From the NCBI GenBank assembly GCA_934658705.1, contig CAKUHP010000002.1, forward strand, positions 34,249-98,248: a DNA stretch of 64,000 nt, in the 5' to 3' direction. Under the pieces are notes generated by a model that saw nothing but the letters and a program-made list of their open reading frames with translations, ran no database searches and was not told the origin of the DNA. The stretch is from an uncultured Collinsella sp. (GTDB taxonomy: Bacteria; Actinomycetota; Coriobacteriia; Coriobacteriales; Coriobacteriaceae). A program made the position numbers and the translations under genes. This document shows positions 7,309-15,669 of the stretch, one piece after another. Each line of letters begins with the position of its first letter. The first letter of the stretch is position 1.

Positions 7309-8547
7309 TTAGAGGGTGTCGAGGAGGGCTTGGGCGGTGTTGGCGGCGCTGTCGCGCGAGTCGATGATGTGGTCGGCCCAGGCGCGGTAGCGCGGCATGC
7401 GCTGTTCGGCCAGCTTATCGATGCCGTCGCGCGCGGTGATGGGGCGGCCCTTGTGGGCGAGCTCGTCGAGCTTACGGTTGAGCATCACGATCTGGCTGTT
7501 CTGGTGGAGCAGCGGGTAGTTTTCGTCGCGCGTGACCACGCCGCCGCCGGTGGAGAGCACCAGGCCGCTGCGCTTTGAGATGTCGGCCAGCGCCGCCGTC
7601 TCCTGCTCCCGGAAAGCCGCCTCGCCGCGCTCGACGATAAAGTCGGCGCAGGGTATGCCCAGTCGCTCTTCGAGGGCGCGGTCGAGGTCGATGTGCTCGC
7701 GGTCCGTGAGCAGGGCAATCTGCTCGCCTACGCGGGTTTTGCCCGAGCCCGGCATGCCGATCAGGGCGATGTTCTGCTCGCGGCGGGACAGGCGCTCCGT
7801 TACGTCCAGGATGCGCTCGCGGGGGTTGAATTGGCCGGTATAGCGCTCGACGGCCTGTGCCGCCTGGGCCACAAGCATCAGCAGGCCGCCGATGCAGGGG
7901 ATGCTGCGGCGCTCGGCCTCGAGCATCAGGCCCGTGCGGGCGGGGTTGTAGACAATGTCGATGACGCCTTCGAGCGCGTCGAGGCCCTCGAGCGTGCAGG
8001 GTGCGTCGGGACAATGCGGGAACATACCGGCGGGCGTGCAATTGACGAGCAGCGCGGCGTCGGACTGTTGCGCGATGTTGTCGTAGTTGACCTCGCTCGT
8101 GCGACCCACGGGCACCACGGTGGCACCCAGGTCGCCGAGCACCATGCTCGCCGTGGTGCCGGCGCCGCCCGTGGCGCCGAGCACGAGGGCTTTCTTGCCG
8201 GCAACCTCGACACCCAGCTCCTCGACCAGGCACTGGAAACCGAAGTAGTCGGTATTGTCGCCGCGCAGACGACCGTCGGGCAGGCGCGTGATGGTATTGA
8301 CGTTGCCCATGCGTTCGGCGAGCGGGCTCAACTCGTCCAGGTACTCCATGACGGCGCGCTTGTAGGGGATGGTCACGTTGGTGCCCTCCCACTCGTCACC
8401 CGTCATAAAAGTCGCGAGGTCCTCGGGCTCGCGCTCAAAGCGCACGTACTCTAGGCCCGCGAGCTCCTTGTAGATGGTCGGGGTGTAGCTGTGGCCCAGC
8501 ACGCGGCCCAGCACGCCGTAGGGGCGGGTTGCGGCGGTATCGGTCAT
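7309..8547 (-). CDS. aroE-aroK: Fused shikimate dehydrogenase - shikimate kinase
   Basis: A 412-residue two-domain protein. Residues 1 to about 255 are shikimate dehydrogenase: GHSYTPTIYK (substrate-binding Ser/Thr), NVTIPYK with the catalytic Lys, GDNTDYFGF with the catalytic Asp, ATGGAG in the NADP fold and NCTPAGMFP. Residues from about 258 are shikimate kinase: P-loop GMPGSGKT, DLDR, STGGGVV and a lid region with R-P-I. The protein would carry 3-dehydroshikimate to shikimate 3-phosphate in one polypeptide. Start ATG 8547 follows GGAGGTG inside the end of pheA with no gap, so translation is coupled. No frameshift separates the halves, so the fusion is real in this sequence. Confidence 0.93.
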   Translation of the reverse strand: MTDTAATRPYGVLGRVLGHSYTPTIYKELAGLEYVRFEREPEDLATFMTGDEWEGTNVTIPYKRAVMEYLDELSPLAERMGNVNTITRLPDGRLRGDNTDYFGFQCLVEELGVEVAGKKALVLGATGGAGTTASMVLGDLGATVVPVGRTSEVNYDNIAQQSDAALLVNCTPAGMFPHCPDAPCTLEGLDALEGVIDIVYNPARTGLMLEAERRSIPCIGGLLMLVAQAAQAVERYTGQFNPRERILDVTERLSRREQNIALIGMPGSGKTRVGEQIALLTDREHIDLDRALEERLGIPCADFIVERGEAAFREQETAALADISKRSGLVLSTGGGVVTRDENYPLLHQNSQIVMLNRKLDELAHKGRPITARDGIDKLAEQRMPRYRAWADHIIDSRDSAANTAQALLDTL

Positions 8548-9693
8548 CTAGAGCACCTCCGTGTAGCTGCCAAAGTAGGTGAAGCTCTCGCACACGTCGT
8601 CGATGGAATCGAGCAGGTCGTCGAGGGCCTTGCTGCCAAAGGGGCAGTCCAGGTCAAAGTAGAACATAAACTCAAAGTCGTGCCCGGGGATGGGGCGGCT
8701 CTCGAGCTTGATGAGGTTGATGTTGAGCGCGTAGAAGCGCTCGAGCACGCGGTAGAGGGCGCCCGGCTCGTTGGTCGTGGTGATCATGAGCGAGGTGCGG
8801 TTGGCGCCGGGGTAGACGCGCGGCTCGCGGCTGATGACGACAAAGCGCGTGTAGTTGTTATCCGAGTCCTGGATGTTGGGCTCCAGCACCTCCAGGCCAT
8901 AGAGTGCCGCGCAGCTGCGCGATGCGATGGCGGCGACGTCGGTACGCTCGGAGTTGGCGACCATCTCGGCCGACATGGCCGTGTTGGGGTACTTGGTGGC
9001 ATGGAGGTCGTGGGCCTCGATAAAGCCGGCGCACTGGGCGATGGCCTGGCCGTGGCTGAAGACCTCGCGCACGTCCTGTAGCTTGGTGCCGGGCTTGACG
9101 AGCAGGTTGTGGTCGATCTTGAGGCGCAGCGATCGCACGATATGGAAGTCGAACTGGGCGAGCAGGTCGTAGACGGCGTTGACCGAGCCGGCGGTGGAGT
9201 TCTCGATGGGCAGCACGCCAAACTCGCAGAAGCCGTCGCGCACGGCGCGCATGACGCCTTCGAAGGTCTCAAAGAACGCGATGTCGGGGACGTCGAAGAG
9301 CTTGCACGCGGCGATCTGGCTGTAGGCGCCCTCGACGCCCTGGCAGGCGACGGATGCCGTCTGGGGGAAGGGCGCGTCGAAAGCCTCGGCCGTGGCGTGG
9401 GCCTTTTGCGACACCGTGATGCCCTTGCGCTCGTTGATGTAGCGCTGCTGCTCGGCCTTGCTCATGCTCATGAGGAGGCGGAACAGGGTGATGGTCTGGG
9501 CCTCATAGCGCTCGGGCGCGCGGCTGGCGAGGTTGTTGAGCTTGGAGCGCTCGCGGGCGGGGTCGAAGACGGCCTTGCCCATCTCGATTTTTGACTTGGC
9601 GACCTCAGTGGCAATGTCCATGCGCTCGACAAAGCTGTTGAGGAGTGTGGTATCGATGCCATCGATGGCCTGGCGAATGTCAGCAAGGTCCAT
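8548..9693 (-). CDS. pheA: Chorismate mutase / prephenate dehydratase (P-protein)
   Basis: A 381-residue bifunctional enzyme of phenylalanine synthesis. Residues 1 to about 90 are an AroQ-class chorismate mutase (MDLADIRQAIDGIDTTLL, EVAKSKIEMG). Prephenate dehydratase follows (VACQGVEGAYS, PIENSTAGSVNAVYDLL, SHGQAIAQC, TRFVVI). A C-terminal ACT domain (TNEPGALYRVLERFYALNINL, with LESRPIPGH) is the usual site of feedback inhibition by phenylalanine. Start ATG 9693 is preferred over ATG 9708 because AAAGGGG stands 6 nt before it, while the longer start has no ribosome site. It lies after a 78-bp palindromic repeat that separates it from aroC. Confidence 0.95.
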   Translation of the reverse strand: MDLADIRQAIDGIDTTLLNSFVERMDIATEVAKSKIEMGKAVFDPARERSKLNNLASRAPERYEAQTITLFRLLMSMSKAEQQRYINERKGITVSQKAHATAEAFDAPFPQTASVACQGVEGAYSQIAACKLFDVPDIAFFETFEGVMRAVRDGFCEFGVLPIENSTAGSVNAVYDLLAQFDFHIVRSLRLKIDHNLLVKPGTKLQDVREVFSHGQAIAQCAGFIEAHDLHATKYPNTAMSAEMVANSERTDVAAIASRSCAALYGLEVLEPNIQDSDNNYTRFVVISREPRVYPGANRTSLMITTTNEPGALYRVLERFYALNINLIKLESRPIPGHDFEFMFYFDLDCPFGSKALDDLLDSIDDVCESFTYFGSYTEVL

Positions 9694-9723
9694 AGGGACC
9701 CCTTTCATGTGTAGGGGGACTGC

Positions 9724-9801
9724 GGTGATTTTTCTGGGACGGGGATTAAAAAATCATTGCGTGCCTAATGATTTTTTAATCCCCGTCCCAGAAAAATCAC
9801 C
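9724..9801. repeat. 78-bp palindromic repeat, copy A (GGGACGGGG family)
   Basis: Perfect 35-bp arms (9724-9758 and 9767-9801) around an 8-nt spacer. Each arm also holds a nested inverted repeat, TGATTTTT (9726-9733) against AAAAATCA (9749-9756), with GGGACGGGG in the loop. The element can therefore fold as one long hairpin or two small ones. It lies inside the aro operon between aroC and pheA. A near-identical copy in the opposite orientation lies at 18410-18491. It has no coding potential of its own. Confidence 0.95.
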
Positions 9802-9814
9802 GGGTGGGTGGGTC

Positions 9815-10912
9815 TTAGCCCTGGGCGGCGTCCTCGAGGAGGGCGTCCCAGATGGCCAGTGCTGCGGCTGCTTCGGCTACGGGGACGGCGCGCGGGACGA
9901 TGCAAGGATCGTGGCGGCCGTGGACCGAGAGCTCGGCATTTTCCATGGAATCCATGTCCACCGTCTGCTGCTCGCGGCCGATGGAGGGCGTGGGCTTTAC
10001 GGCCATGCGCCACATGACGGGTGCGCCGGTGGAGATGCCGCCCAAGATGCCGCCGGCGTTGTTGGACTCGACTTCGATCTCGCCGGTCTCGGCGTCGATG
10101 CGATACGGGTCGTTGTTCTCGCTGCCGCGCATGGCAGCGACGGCAAAGCCCATGCCAAACTCCACGCCCTTCACAGCGGGAATGCCAAACGCGATTTGCG
10201 CGATGCGGTTCTCGATGCCGTCGAACATGGGGTCGCCGATGCCCGCGGGCAGGCCGTAGATGCCACACTCCACGATGCCGCCAATACTGTCGAGCTCGTC
10301 GCGCGCAGCCAGGATCTCCTCGCGCATGCGACCGGCAGCCGCGACATCGATGCAAGGCAGGTCATTCGAAAGGATCGCCTTGCGGTCGGCCTCGCGATAG
10401 ACCATGTCGTCCATGGGCAGGTCGGAGATGCCGCCGATCTGCGCGACATGTGCCATCACTTTAATGCCGCGGGCTTCAAGCGCCTGCAGCGCAATGCCGC
10501 CGGCGATGCATAAGGGGGCCGTCAGGCGACCGGAGAAGTGCCCACCGCCGGCGACGTCGTGCATGTTGTGGTACTTCACGCGTGCGGGGAAGTCCGCATG
10601 GCCCGGACGGGGCTTGCGGCGCAACTCGGAGTAGTCCTTGGAGCGCGTGTTGGTGTTTTCGATAATCGCTGCAATGGGCGCACCGGTGGTGTGTCCATCG
10701 ACCACGCCGGCGATAATGTGCGCGGCGTCGGCCTCGCGGCGCTTGGTCGCGGTCTCGTCGCGGCCGGGGGCACGACGGTCCAAAAAGGCCTGCAGCTGCT
10801 CCTGGTCGACGGCAATGCCTGCTGGAATGCCATCGAGCGAGCAGCCGATGGCGGGGGAGTGCGACTGGCCGAAAATGCTCAGATGCAAGACGTTGCCAAA
10901 GGTCGAGGACAT
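9815..10912 (-). CDS. aroC: Chorismate synthase
   Basis: A 365-residue FMN-dependent chorismate synthase, converting EPSP to chorismate. Signatures are GQSHSPAIGCSLDGIPAG, RRAPGRDETATKRRE, KPRPGHADFPA, FSGRLTAPLCIAGG, GMGFAVAAMRGS and SNNAGGILGGIS. Length and order are standard. Start ATG 10912 lies 1 nt after the aroA stop with GAGGAGG inside aroA, so translation is coupled. The stop at 9815-9817 is 13 nt from the palindromic repeat that parts aroC from pheA. Confidence 0.96.
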   Translation of the reverse strand: MSSTFGNVLHLSIFGQSHSPAIGCSLDGIPAGIAVDQEQLQAFLDRRAPGRDETATKRREADAAHIIAGVVDGHTTGAPIAAIIENTNTRSKDYSELRRKPRPGHADFPARVKYHNMHDVAGGGHFSGRLTAPLCIAGGIALQALEARGIKVMAHVAQIGGISDLPMDDMVYREADRKAILSNDLPCIDVAAAGRMREEILAARDELDSIGGIVECGIYGLPAGIGDPMFDGIENRIAQIAFGIPAVKGVEFGMGFAVAAMRGSENNDPYRIDAETGEIEVESNNAGGILGGISTGAPVMWRMAVKPTPSIGREQQTVDMDSMENAELSVHGRHDPCIVPRAVPVAEAAAALAIWDALLEDAAQG

Positions 10913-10913
10913 G

Positions 10914-12233
10914 CTATTCCTCCTCGAGCGTGACCTTGCCGCCCAGCAGGCGGTAGTGGTCGAAGAAATCGGGATAGGACTTGTTGACGGCCTCGGCGCC
11001 GTGGATCACGACCTCGCCGGTGGCGCGGCTCGCGGCGATAGCGGCCATCATGGCGATGCGGTGGTCGTTGTGCGAATCGACCTCGCCGCCGGTAAAGGCA
11101 TCGACACCCTTGATGATGAGGTCGTCACCGACAATGCGCACCTGCGCGCCCAGCGCGGTGAGCTCGCGGGTGGTGGTGACCAGGCGGTCGGATTCCTTGA
11201 TGCGCAGGCGCGCGCAGTCGCGGATGAACGTGCGGCCCTGCGCGAGCGAAGCCACGGCCGAGATGACGGGCACCAGGTCGGGAATGTCGTGGGCGCTCAT
11301 CTCAAAGCCGGCGAGCTTGTCGGACTGCACGGTGGCGGCGTTGGTGGAGCGCACGATGCGGGCGCCAAAGCGCGAAAGCGCGGCGAGCACGTTGCGGTCG
11401 CCCTGCGCGGAGCTCAGCGACACGCCCTCGACGGTGATGGGGTCGGTGCCGATGGCGCCGGCGCACAGCCAAAAGGCGGCGTTGGACCAGTCGCCCTCGA
11501 CGGCCACACTGCCGGGCGTGCGGTACGAGCCGCTGCTCACACGGAAATTCGTGACCTCGGGCTGGCCGTCCTTGGCGGGGATGCGCTCGACGTTGACCTC
11601 GACGCCGAAGGCCTTCATGGCCTGGATCGTCAGGTTGATGTAGGGGCGGCTTTCGATGAGGCCGGTCACCTGCACGCAGGAGGGCTGGGCCAGCAGCGGG
11701 GCCGCCAGCAGCAGGCCGGAGATGTACTGTGAGCTCACGTTGCCCGGCAGCACAAAGGTGCCCGGGCGCATGCGGCCGCTCGTCTTGAGCGGAAAACCGC
11801 CCAGACCCTGTAGGTCGCAACCGGCGGCGATGATTTCGTCCGAAAGCGGGGAGAGCGGGCGGGCGCCCAGGCGGCCCTGGCCCACAAAGGTGGCCTCCGC
11901 ACCCAGCGCGCAGGCGACGGGCAGCATAAAGCGCAGCGTGGAGCCACTCTCGCCGCAGTCGAGCGTGCCGCCGGCAAGGGCCTTGAGCAGGCCAAACTCG
12001 ATGCTCTTCATGGTGGGATGGACCTGGAAGCCGTCCTCGACGGTTTCGATGCGAGCGCCCAAGGCCGTAAGGCAGCGCACCGTCGCCTCGATATCGGCGC
12101 AGGTGGTGTTGCAGGTGACGTGCGTCTCGCCGTTGGCAAGCGCGGCGCAGATGATCAGGCGATGCGCCATCGACTTGGACGCGATGGCGGGAACGGTGCC
12201 CTTGAGCGGGGACGGGGTGATGCGGGCTAGCAT
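10914..12233 (-). CDS. aroA: 3-phosphoshikimate 1-carboxyvinyltransferase (EPSP synthase)
   Basis: A 439-residue EPSP synthase that joins PEP to shikimate 3-phosphate. Motifs are SKSMAHRLIICAAL near the N-terminus, LDCGESGSTLRFMLP (PEP-binding loop), RIKESDRL and DSHNDHRIAMMAA. The start used is ATG 12233 (MLARITPSPLKG); it overlaps the end of aroB by 7 nt, and a longer frame upstream runs antisense-like through aroB without homology. It lies between aroB and aroC in the operon. The GESGSTLR loop departs a little from the textbook GNSGTTMR form; no functional consequence is claimed. Confidence 0.95.
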   Translation of the reverse strand: MLARITPSPLKGTVPAIASKSMAHRLIICAALANGETHVTCNTTCADIEATVRCLTALGARIETVEDGFQVHPTMKSIEFGLLKALAGGTLDCGESGSTLRFMLPVACALGAEATFVGQGRLGARPLSPLSDEIIAAGCDLQGLGGFPLKTSGRMRPGTFVLPGNVSSQYISGLLLAAPLLAQPSCVQVTGLIESRPYINLTIQAMKAFGVEVNVERIPAKDGQPEVTNFRVSSGSYRTPGSVAVEGDWSNAAFWLCAGAIGTDPITVEGVSLSSAQGDRNVLAALSRFGARIVRSTNAATVQSDKLAGFEMSAHDIPDLVPVISAVASLAQGRTFIRDCARLRIKESDRLVTTTRELTALGAQVRIVGDDLIIKGVDAFTGGEVDSHNDHRIAMMAAIAASRATGEVVIHGAEAVNKSYPDFFDHYRLLGGKVTLEEE

Positions 12234-13333
12234 GCGGAAGCGTCTCCCTTCTGGCCGAGGCCCTCGGCAATTAAATCGTGGAAGGTGGAAAGCGGCGTGC
12301 GGTCGATGCTGCAGCGGCCAATGCCGTGCGGAATCACCAGGTCGATGGTGTCGCCCGCGCGCTTCTTGTCGTGAAGCGCCTCGGCAAAGACGGCGTCGGC
12401 ATCCAAGTCGCAGCGGGTCTTGAGGCCGTGGCGAGCGCAGAGCTCCTCGATACGGCCGGGCAGCGCAGCATCGCAAATGCCATGCAGGGCCGCGGCGCGC
12501 GTGATGATGCCCATGCCGATCGACACGCAGTTGCCGTGGCCGAGCTCAAAGTGCTCGCATGCCTCGACGGCGTGTCCGGCGCTGTGCCCAAAGTTGAGGA
12601 GCTTGCGCTGGTTGGTCTCGCGCTCGTCGGCGACGACCACGGCGCGCTTAATGTCGATATTACGGGCGATGATGAGCGCCACGCGGGCCACATCCTGATT
12701 GAGCAGCTCCAACGTAAGCGGGGTCTTCTCCAGCTCGGTGAACAGCTCGGGGTCGGCGATCACGGCATGTTTGACGACCTCGCCGCAGCCGTCGGCGAAC
12801 TGCTCGGGCGTGAGGGTGGCGAGACACCCCACGTCGGCGATAACCACACTCGGCTGCCAAAAGGCGCCGGCCAGGTTCTTGCCGGCGGCGAGATCGATGG
12901 CCGTCTTGCCGCCCACCGACGAATCCACCATGGCGAGCAGGCTCGTCGGGATCTGCACAAACTTGCAGCCGCGCATGTAGGTGGCGGCCACAAAGCCCGC
13001 CACGTCGCCCACGACGCCGCCGCCGAGTGCCACGATCACGTCGGAGCGCGAAAGCTCATGCTCGGCCACAAACTCCAAAATGGCAACGTAGGTCTCGGCG
13101 CGCTTATGGGCCTCGCCGGCCTCGAAGGTGCAGATGCTCACCGTATACCCCGCGGCCTCCAGGCTCTGCTTAACGGGCATCTGGTAGAGCGGGCCCACGT
13201 TGGTGTCGGTCACAATGACGGCACGCGAGCCGCCGGCAGTGGTGCGAACTAGCTCACCCGCCTGCTCCAGCAAAAACGTGCCGACGTGTACCTGGTAGGG
13301 GCGTGCGGTGTCGATATCGATGGTAATCGCCAT
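12227..13333 (-). CDS. aroB: 3-dehydroquinate synthase
   Basis: A 368-residue NAD- and metal-dependent enzyme that turns DAHP into 3-dehydroquinate. Signatures are ALGGGVVGDVAGFVAATYMRG, PTSLLAMVDSSVGGKTAID, DGCGEVVKHAVI, LLNFGHSAGHAVE with a metal-binding His, and HGNCVSIGM. Start ATG 13333 has AAAGGA upstream. Its last 7 nt overlap aroA. It sits directly after tyrA (36 nt). Confidence 0.96.
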   Translation of the reverse strand: MAITIDIDTARPYQVHVGTFLLEQAGELVRTTAGGSRAVIVTDTNVGPLYQMPVKQSLEAAGYTVSICTFEAGEAHKRAETYVAILEFVAEHELSRSDVIVALGGGVVGDVAGFVAATYMRGCKFVQIPTSLLAMVDSSVGGKTAIDLAAGKNLAGAFWQPSVVIADVGCLATLTPEQFADGCGEVVKHAVIADPELFTELEKTPLTLELLNQDVARVALIIARNIDIKRAVVVADERETNQRKLLNFGHSAGHAVEACEHFELGHGNCVSIGMGIITRAAALHGICDAALPGRIEELCARHGLKTRCDLDADAVFAEALHDKKRAGDTIDLVIPHGIGRCSIDRTPLSTFHDLIAEGLGQKGDASAC

Positions 13334-13369
13334 AAGCTTCGGTCCTTTCGACCTGGCGTGGAAGGTGGT

Positions 13370-14284
13370 CTAGTGGGAGGCCTCGTCGTCGAGCGCGCGC
13401 TTAATGCGGTCGCCCTCGGCAAGGAGATTCTCTAGATAGCGCTGGTCGCGGTTCTTGAGTGCGCGGCTGTAGGCGCCGAGCGAGTCGATAAGATGGTCGA
13501 TCTCGAAAGCGAGCGCATCGGCGTCGTCGATCATGAGCTCGGACCACATCTGCGGGTTGAGGTGCGCCACGCGGGTGAGGTCGCGGTAGCTACCGGCCGA
13601 AAAGCCGTGGTGGACCTGCGCGGTCGGGCTCTTGACGTAGGCGTTGGAGACGACGTGCGCTAGCTGGCTCGTAAAGGCGATCACGCGGTCGTGCTCGGTG
13701 GCGCTCGTCACGCTGAACTTGCCAAAGCCCAGGGGGCGCACCATCTCGCGCACCTGGCCCAAGAGCTCCAACTTAAGCGCATCGTTTACCGCGGGCGGCA
13801 CGAGCACGAGCGGGGCGCCCTGGAACAGGTCGGCCTGGGAGTGTGCGTAGCCCGAGAACTGCGTGCCGGCCATGGGGTGCGCGCCCACAAAGTAAAAACC
13901 GTGCTTGCGGGCGAGCTCAAAGGCGCGCTCGCACACGATGCCCTTGACGCCCACGGTGTCGATGACCACGGGACCCATGATGGCCTCGGTATCGGTGGCA
14001 TCGGCAAGCGCCTGGGCGTGCGCCTCGAGCCACTCGATGCAGGCTTCGGGGTAGCAGGCCAGCACGATGATGTCGCATTCGCCGAGCGTCTCGTCGTTGA
14101 GCTCGCCGGCGACGGTGCCCATGCTGGCGGCCGTCATAACGTCATCGTCGGGGTCCCAGGCCAGCACACGGACGCCCGCCTGCGCATAGCCGCGGGCAAA
14201 GCTGCCGCCGATAAGGCCCAGACCTACGACGCCGGCACACTTGGGGCCGCCCTGGTTCACGCGTGCGTTTCTCACCGTACCCAT
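13370..14284 (-). CDS. tyrA: Prephenate dehydrogenase
   Basis: A 304-residue NAD(P)-dependent TyrA that makes 4-hydroxyphenylpyruvate from prephenate for tyrosine. The N-terminal Rossmann motif is GVVGLGLIGGSFARGY. The catalytic His lies in GAHPMAGTQFSGY, with TEHDRVIAFTSQLAHV and the helical dimer domain after it. No C-terminal ACT domain is present, so direct tyrosine feedback through ACT is not expected. Start ATG 14284 has AGGAG upstream; it follows the DAHP synthase gene by 3 nt. Confidence 0.93.
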   Translation of the reverse strand: MGTVRNARVNQGGPKCAGVVGLGLIGGSFARGYAQAGVRVLAWDPDDDVMTAASMGTVAGELNDETLGECDIIVLACYPEACIEWLEAHAQALADATDTEAIMGPVVIDTVGVKGIVCERAFELARKHGFYFVGAHPMAGTQFSGYAHSQADLFQGAPLVLVPPAVNDALKLELLGQVREMVRPLGFGKFSVTSATEHDRVIAFTSQLAHVVSNAYVKSPTAQVHHGFSAGSYRDLTRVAHLNPQMWSELMIDDADALAFEIDHLIDSLGAYSRALKNRDQRYLENLLAEGDRIKRALDDEASH

Positions 14285-14287
14285 GGG

Positions 14288-15313
14288 CTACTCCTGAACG
14301 GTCTCTTGGCAGACGACCTCGCGGATGGCGCGGATGCGGCGCATGGTGTCGTCAAACTGGTCGGGAGTGAGGGCCTGAGCGCCATCGGACCAAGCGCGGC
14401 TCGGCTCGTCGTGGACCTCGATTTCAAGACCGTTGGCGCCGCAGGCGGTTGCGGCGAGCGCCATGGGCTCAACGTAGCGGGTGTAGCCGGTGGCATGGCT
14501 GGGATCGGCGACGACGGGCAGGTGCGACAGGTGGTGCAGCACCGGCACGGCGTTGAGGTCGAAGGTGTTGCGGGTGCGGGTCTCGAAGGTGCGGATGCCG
14601 CGCTCGCACAGGATGACGTTGTCGTTGCCCTCGCTCATGATGTACTCGGCAGCCATGAGCAGCTCGTCGATCGTGCCGGACATGCCGCGCTTGAGTAGAA
14701 TCGGGGTCTTGGTCTTGCCGACCTCCTTGAGCAGGGGGAAATTCTGGGCGTTGCGGGCACCGATCTGCATGACGTCGATCTTCTTGTCCAGAAAGACCTG
14801 CACGTCGCGCGGGTCCATGATCTCGGTGACGATCGGCATGTCGAGCTCGGCCGAGGCCTCGCACAGCAGGTCGAGGCCGGCGGGGCCCATGCCCTGGTAG
14901 GCGTAGGGGGAGGTGCGGGGCTTGTAGGCACCGCCGCGCAGCATCGTGGCGCCGGCTGCCTTCACGCGGCGGGCGATGCGGATGAGGTTCTCGCCCTCGA
15001 CGGAGCACGGGCCGGCGATGACCTGGAACTGGTCGCCGCCGATCTTGACGCCGTGGCCGCAGTCGATGACGGAGTCCTCGGGGTGGAACTTGCGGTTGGC
15101 GCGCTTGAACGGCTCGGAAACGCGCTGCACGCGCTCGACGACGTCCATGGACTCGAGCAGGAACGGGTCAATCTTGGTCGTATCGCCCACGAGGCCGATA
15201 ATCGTCTCGTGCTCGCCGCGCGAGACGTCGGTCTTCAGGCCCTTTTTCTCAATCCAGCTGACGATATGGCTGACGGCCTCGTCGCTGGCGCTCTGCTTTA
15301 AAATTGCAATCAT
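14288..15313 (-). CDS. aroF: 3-deoxy-7-phosphoheptulonate synthase (DAHP synthase)
   Basis: A 341-residue first enzyme of the shikimate pathway, condensing PEP with erythrose 4-phosphate. The first 70 residues or so form the ferredoxin-like N-terminal domain (MIAILKQSASDEAV, IGLVGDTTKIDP) known as the regulatory part of type I-beta enzymes (Thermotoga/Bacillus class). The barrel has AGPCSVEGEN, GAYKPRTSPYAYQG, QIGARNAQNFPLL, LLKRGMSGT and PVVADPSHATG. Start ATG 15313 is chosen for homology and an upstream GAGAGG. It is the promoter-proximal gene of the aro operon, preceded by a terminator-like hairpin and a promoter with a 10-bp dyad. Confidence 0.95.
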   Translation of the reverse strand: MIAILKQSASDEAVSHIVSWIEKKGLKTDVSRGEHETIIGLVGDTTKIDPFLLESMDVVERVQRVSEPFKRANRKFHPEDSVIDCGHGVKIGGDQFQVIAGPCSVEGENLIRIARRVKAAGATMLRGGAYKPRTSPYAYQGMGPAGLDLLCEASAELDMPIVTEIMDPRDVQVFLDKKIDVMQIGARNAQNFPLLKEVGKTKTPILLKRGMSGTIDELLMAAEYIMSEGNDNVILCERGIRTFETRTRNTFDLNAVPVLHHLSHLPVVADPSHATGYTRYVEPMALAATACGANGLEIEVHDEPSRAWSDGAQALTPDQFDDTMRRIRAIREVVCQETVQE

Positions 15314-15346
15314 GGTGTGCCTCTCACCTCGATGGATAACCCTTGC

Positions 15347-15371
15347 AAAAACGGCCCGCATCGCGAGCCGT
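15347..15371 (-). terminator. Leader terminator/attenuator of the aro operon
   Basis: On the minus strand ACGGCTCGC-GAT-GCGGGCCGT forms a 9-bp stem with one G-U pair, followed by TTTTTGC. It lies between the likely promoter (15392-15431) and aroF, 34 nt before its start. Nothing upstream on this strand needs termination, so attenuation is the natural reading. A 20-codon frame (15324-15386) with Tyr, Phe and Tyr codons runs through it, but it has no ribosome site. Confidence 0.55.
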
Positions 15372-15391
15372 GTATATATGGTGCATGAGAG

Positions 15392-15431
15392 TTTATACTA
15401 TCTGACACACTTTTGCCTTCTAAAGTGTGTC
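15392..15431 (-). promoter_or_regulatory. aro operon promoter with 10-bp operator dyad
   Basis: Minus strand: overlapping -10 candidates TAGTAT (15395-15400) and TATAAA (15392-15397). The inverted repeat GACACACTTT/AAAGTGTGTC (15404-15413, 15422-15431; 8-nt spacer) covers the place where a -35 should be. The weak -35 plus the dyad suggest control by a dimeric regulator. Confidence 0.5.
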
Positions 15432-15476
15432 GCTGCGCCGCCTCTCCCACGGAATTGCAAAGCTTTTTCTTTTATT

Positions 15477-15506
15477 TTGATAGCCCATGGTGCACTTGGG
15501 TATAAT
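15477..15506 (+). promoter_or_regulatory. Sigma-70 promoter of tRNA-Arg(CCG)
   Basis: TTGATA (15477-15482), 18-nt spacer, TATAAT (15501-15506), 11 nt before the tRNA. Confidence 0.85.
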
Positions 15507-15517
15507 GCATTCCGTTC

Positions 15518-15594
15518 GCCCTATTAGCTCAGGGGATTAGAGCGTCTGCCTCCGGAGCAGAAGGCCGTTGGTTCGAATCCAACATGGGGCACCA
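15518..15594 (+). tRNA. tRNA-Arg (anticodon CCG)
   Basis: Cloverleaf: acceptor GCCCTAT against ATGGGGC (one U-G pair), D-stem GCTC/GAGC, anticodon stem TCTGC/GCAGA with loop CTCCGGA (anticodon CCG, reads CGG), T-arm GTTGG-TTCGAAT-CCAAC, discriminator A and encoded CCA (15592-15594). Confidence 0.95.
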
Positions 15595-15605
15595 TAGAAC
15601 GTAAG

Positions 15606-15643
15606 ACCGTCCGAACCTCGTATGGTCCGGGCGGTTTTCTTAT
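15606..15643 (+). terminator. Terminator after tRNA-Arg(CCG)
   Basis: A 12-bp stem ACCGTCCGAACC/GGTCCGGGCGGT with one G-U pair and one mismatch, then TTTTCTTAT. It ends 27 nt before the P-type ATPase start. Confidence 0.75.
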
Positions 15644-15669
15644 ACCGATACGACGTGATGGGACGTGGT

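Noticed and set aside
7309-8547. aroE-aroK fusion as an assembly artefact
   Set aside because: Both domains are intact, in one frame, with a normal linker and flanking genes; no stop or frameshift at the junction.
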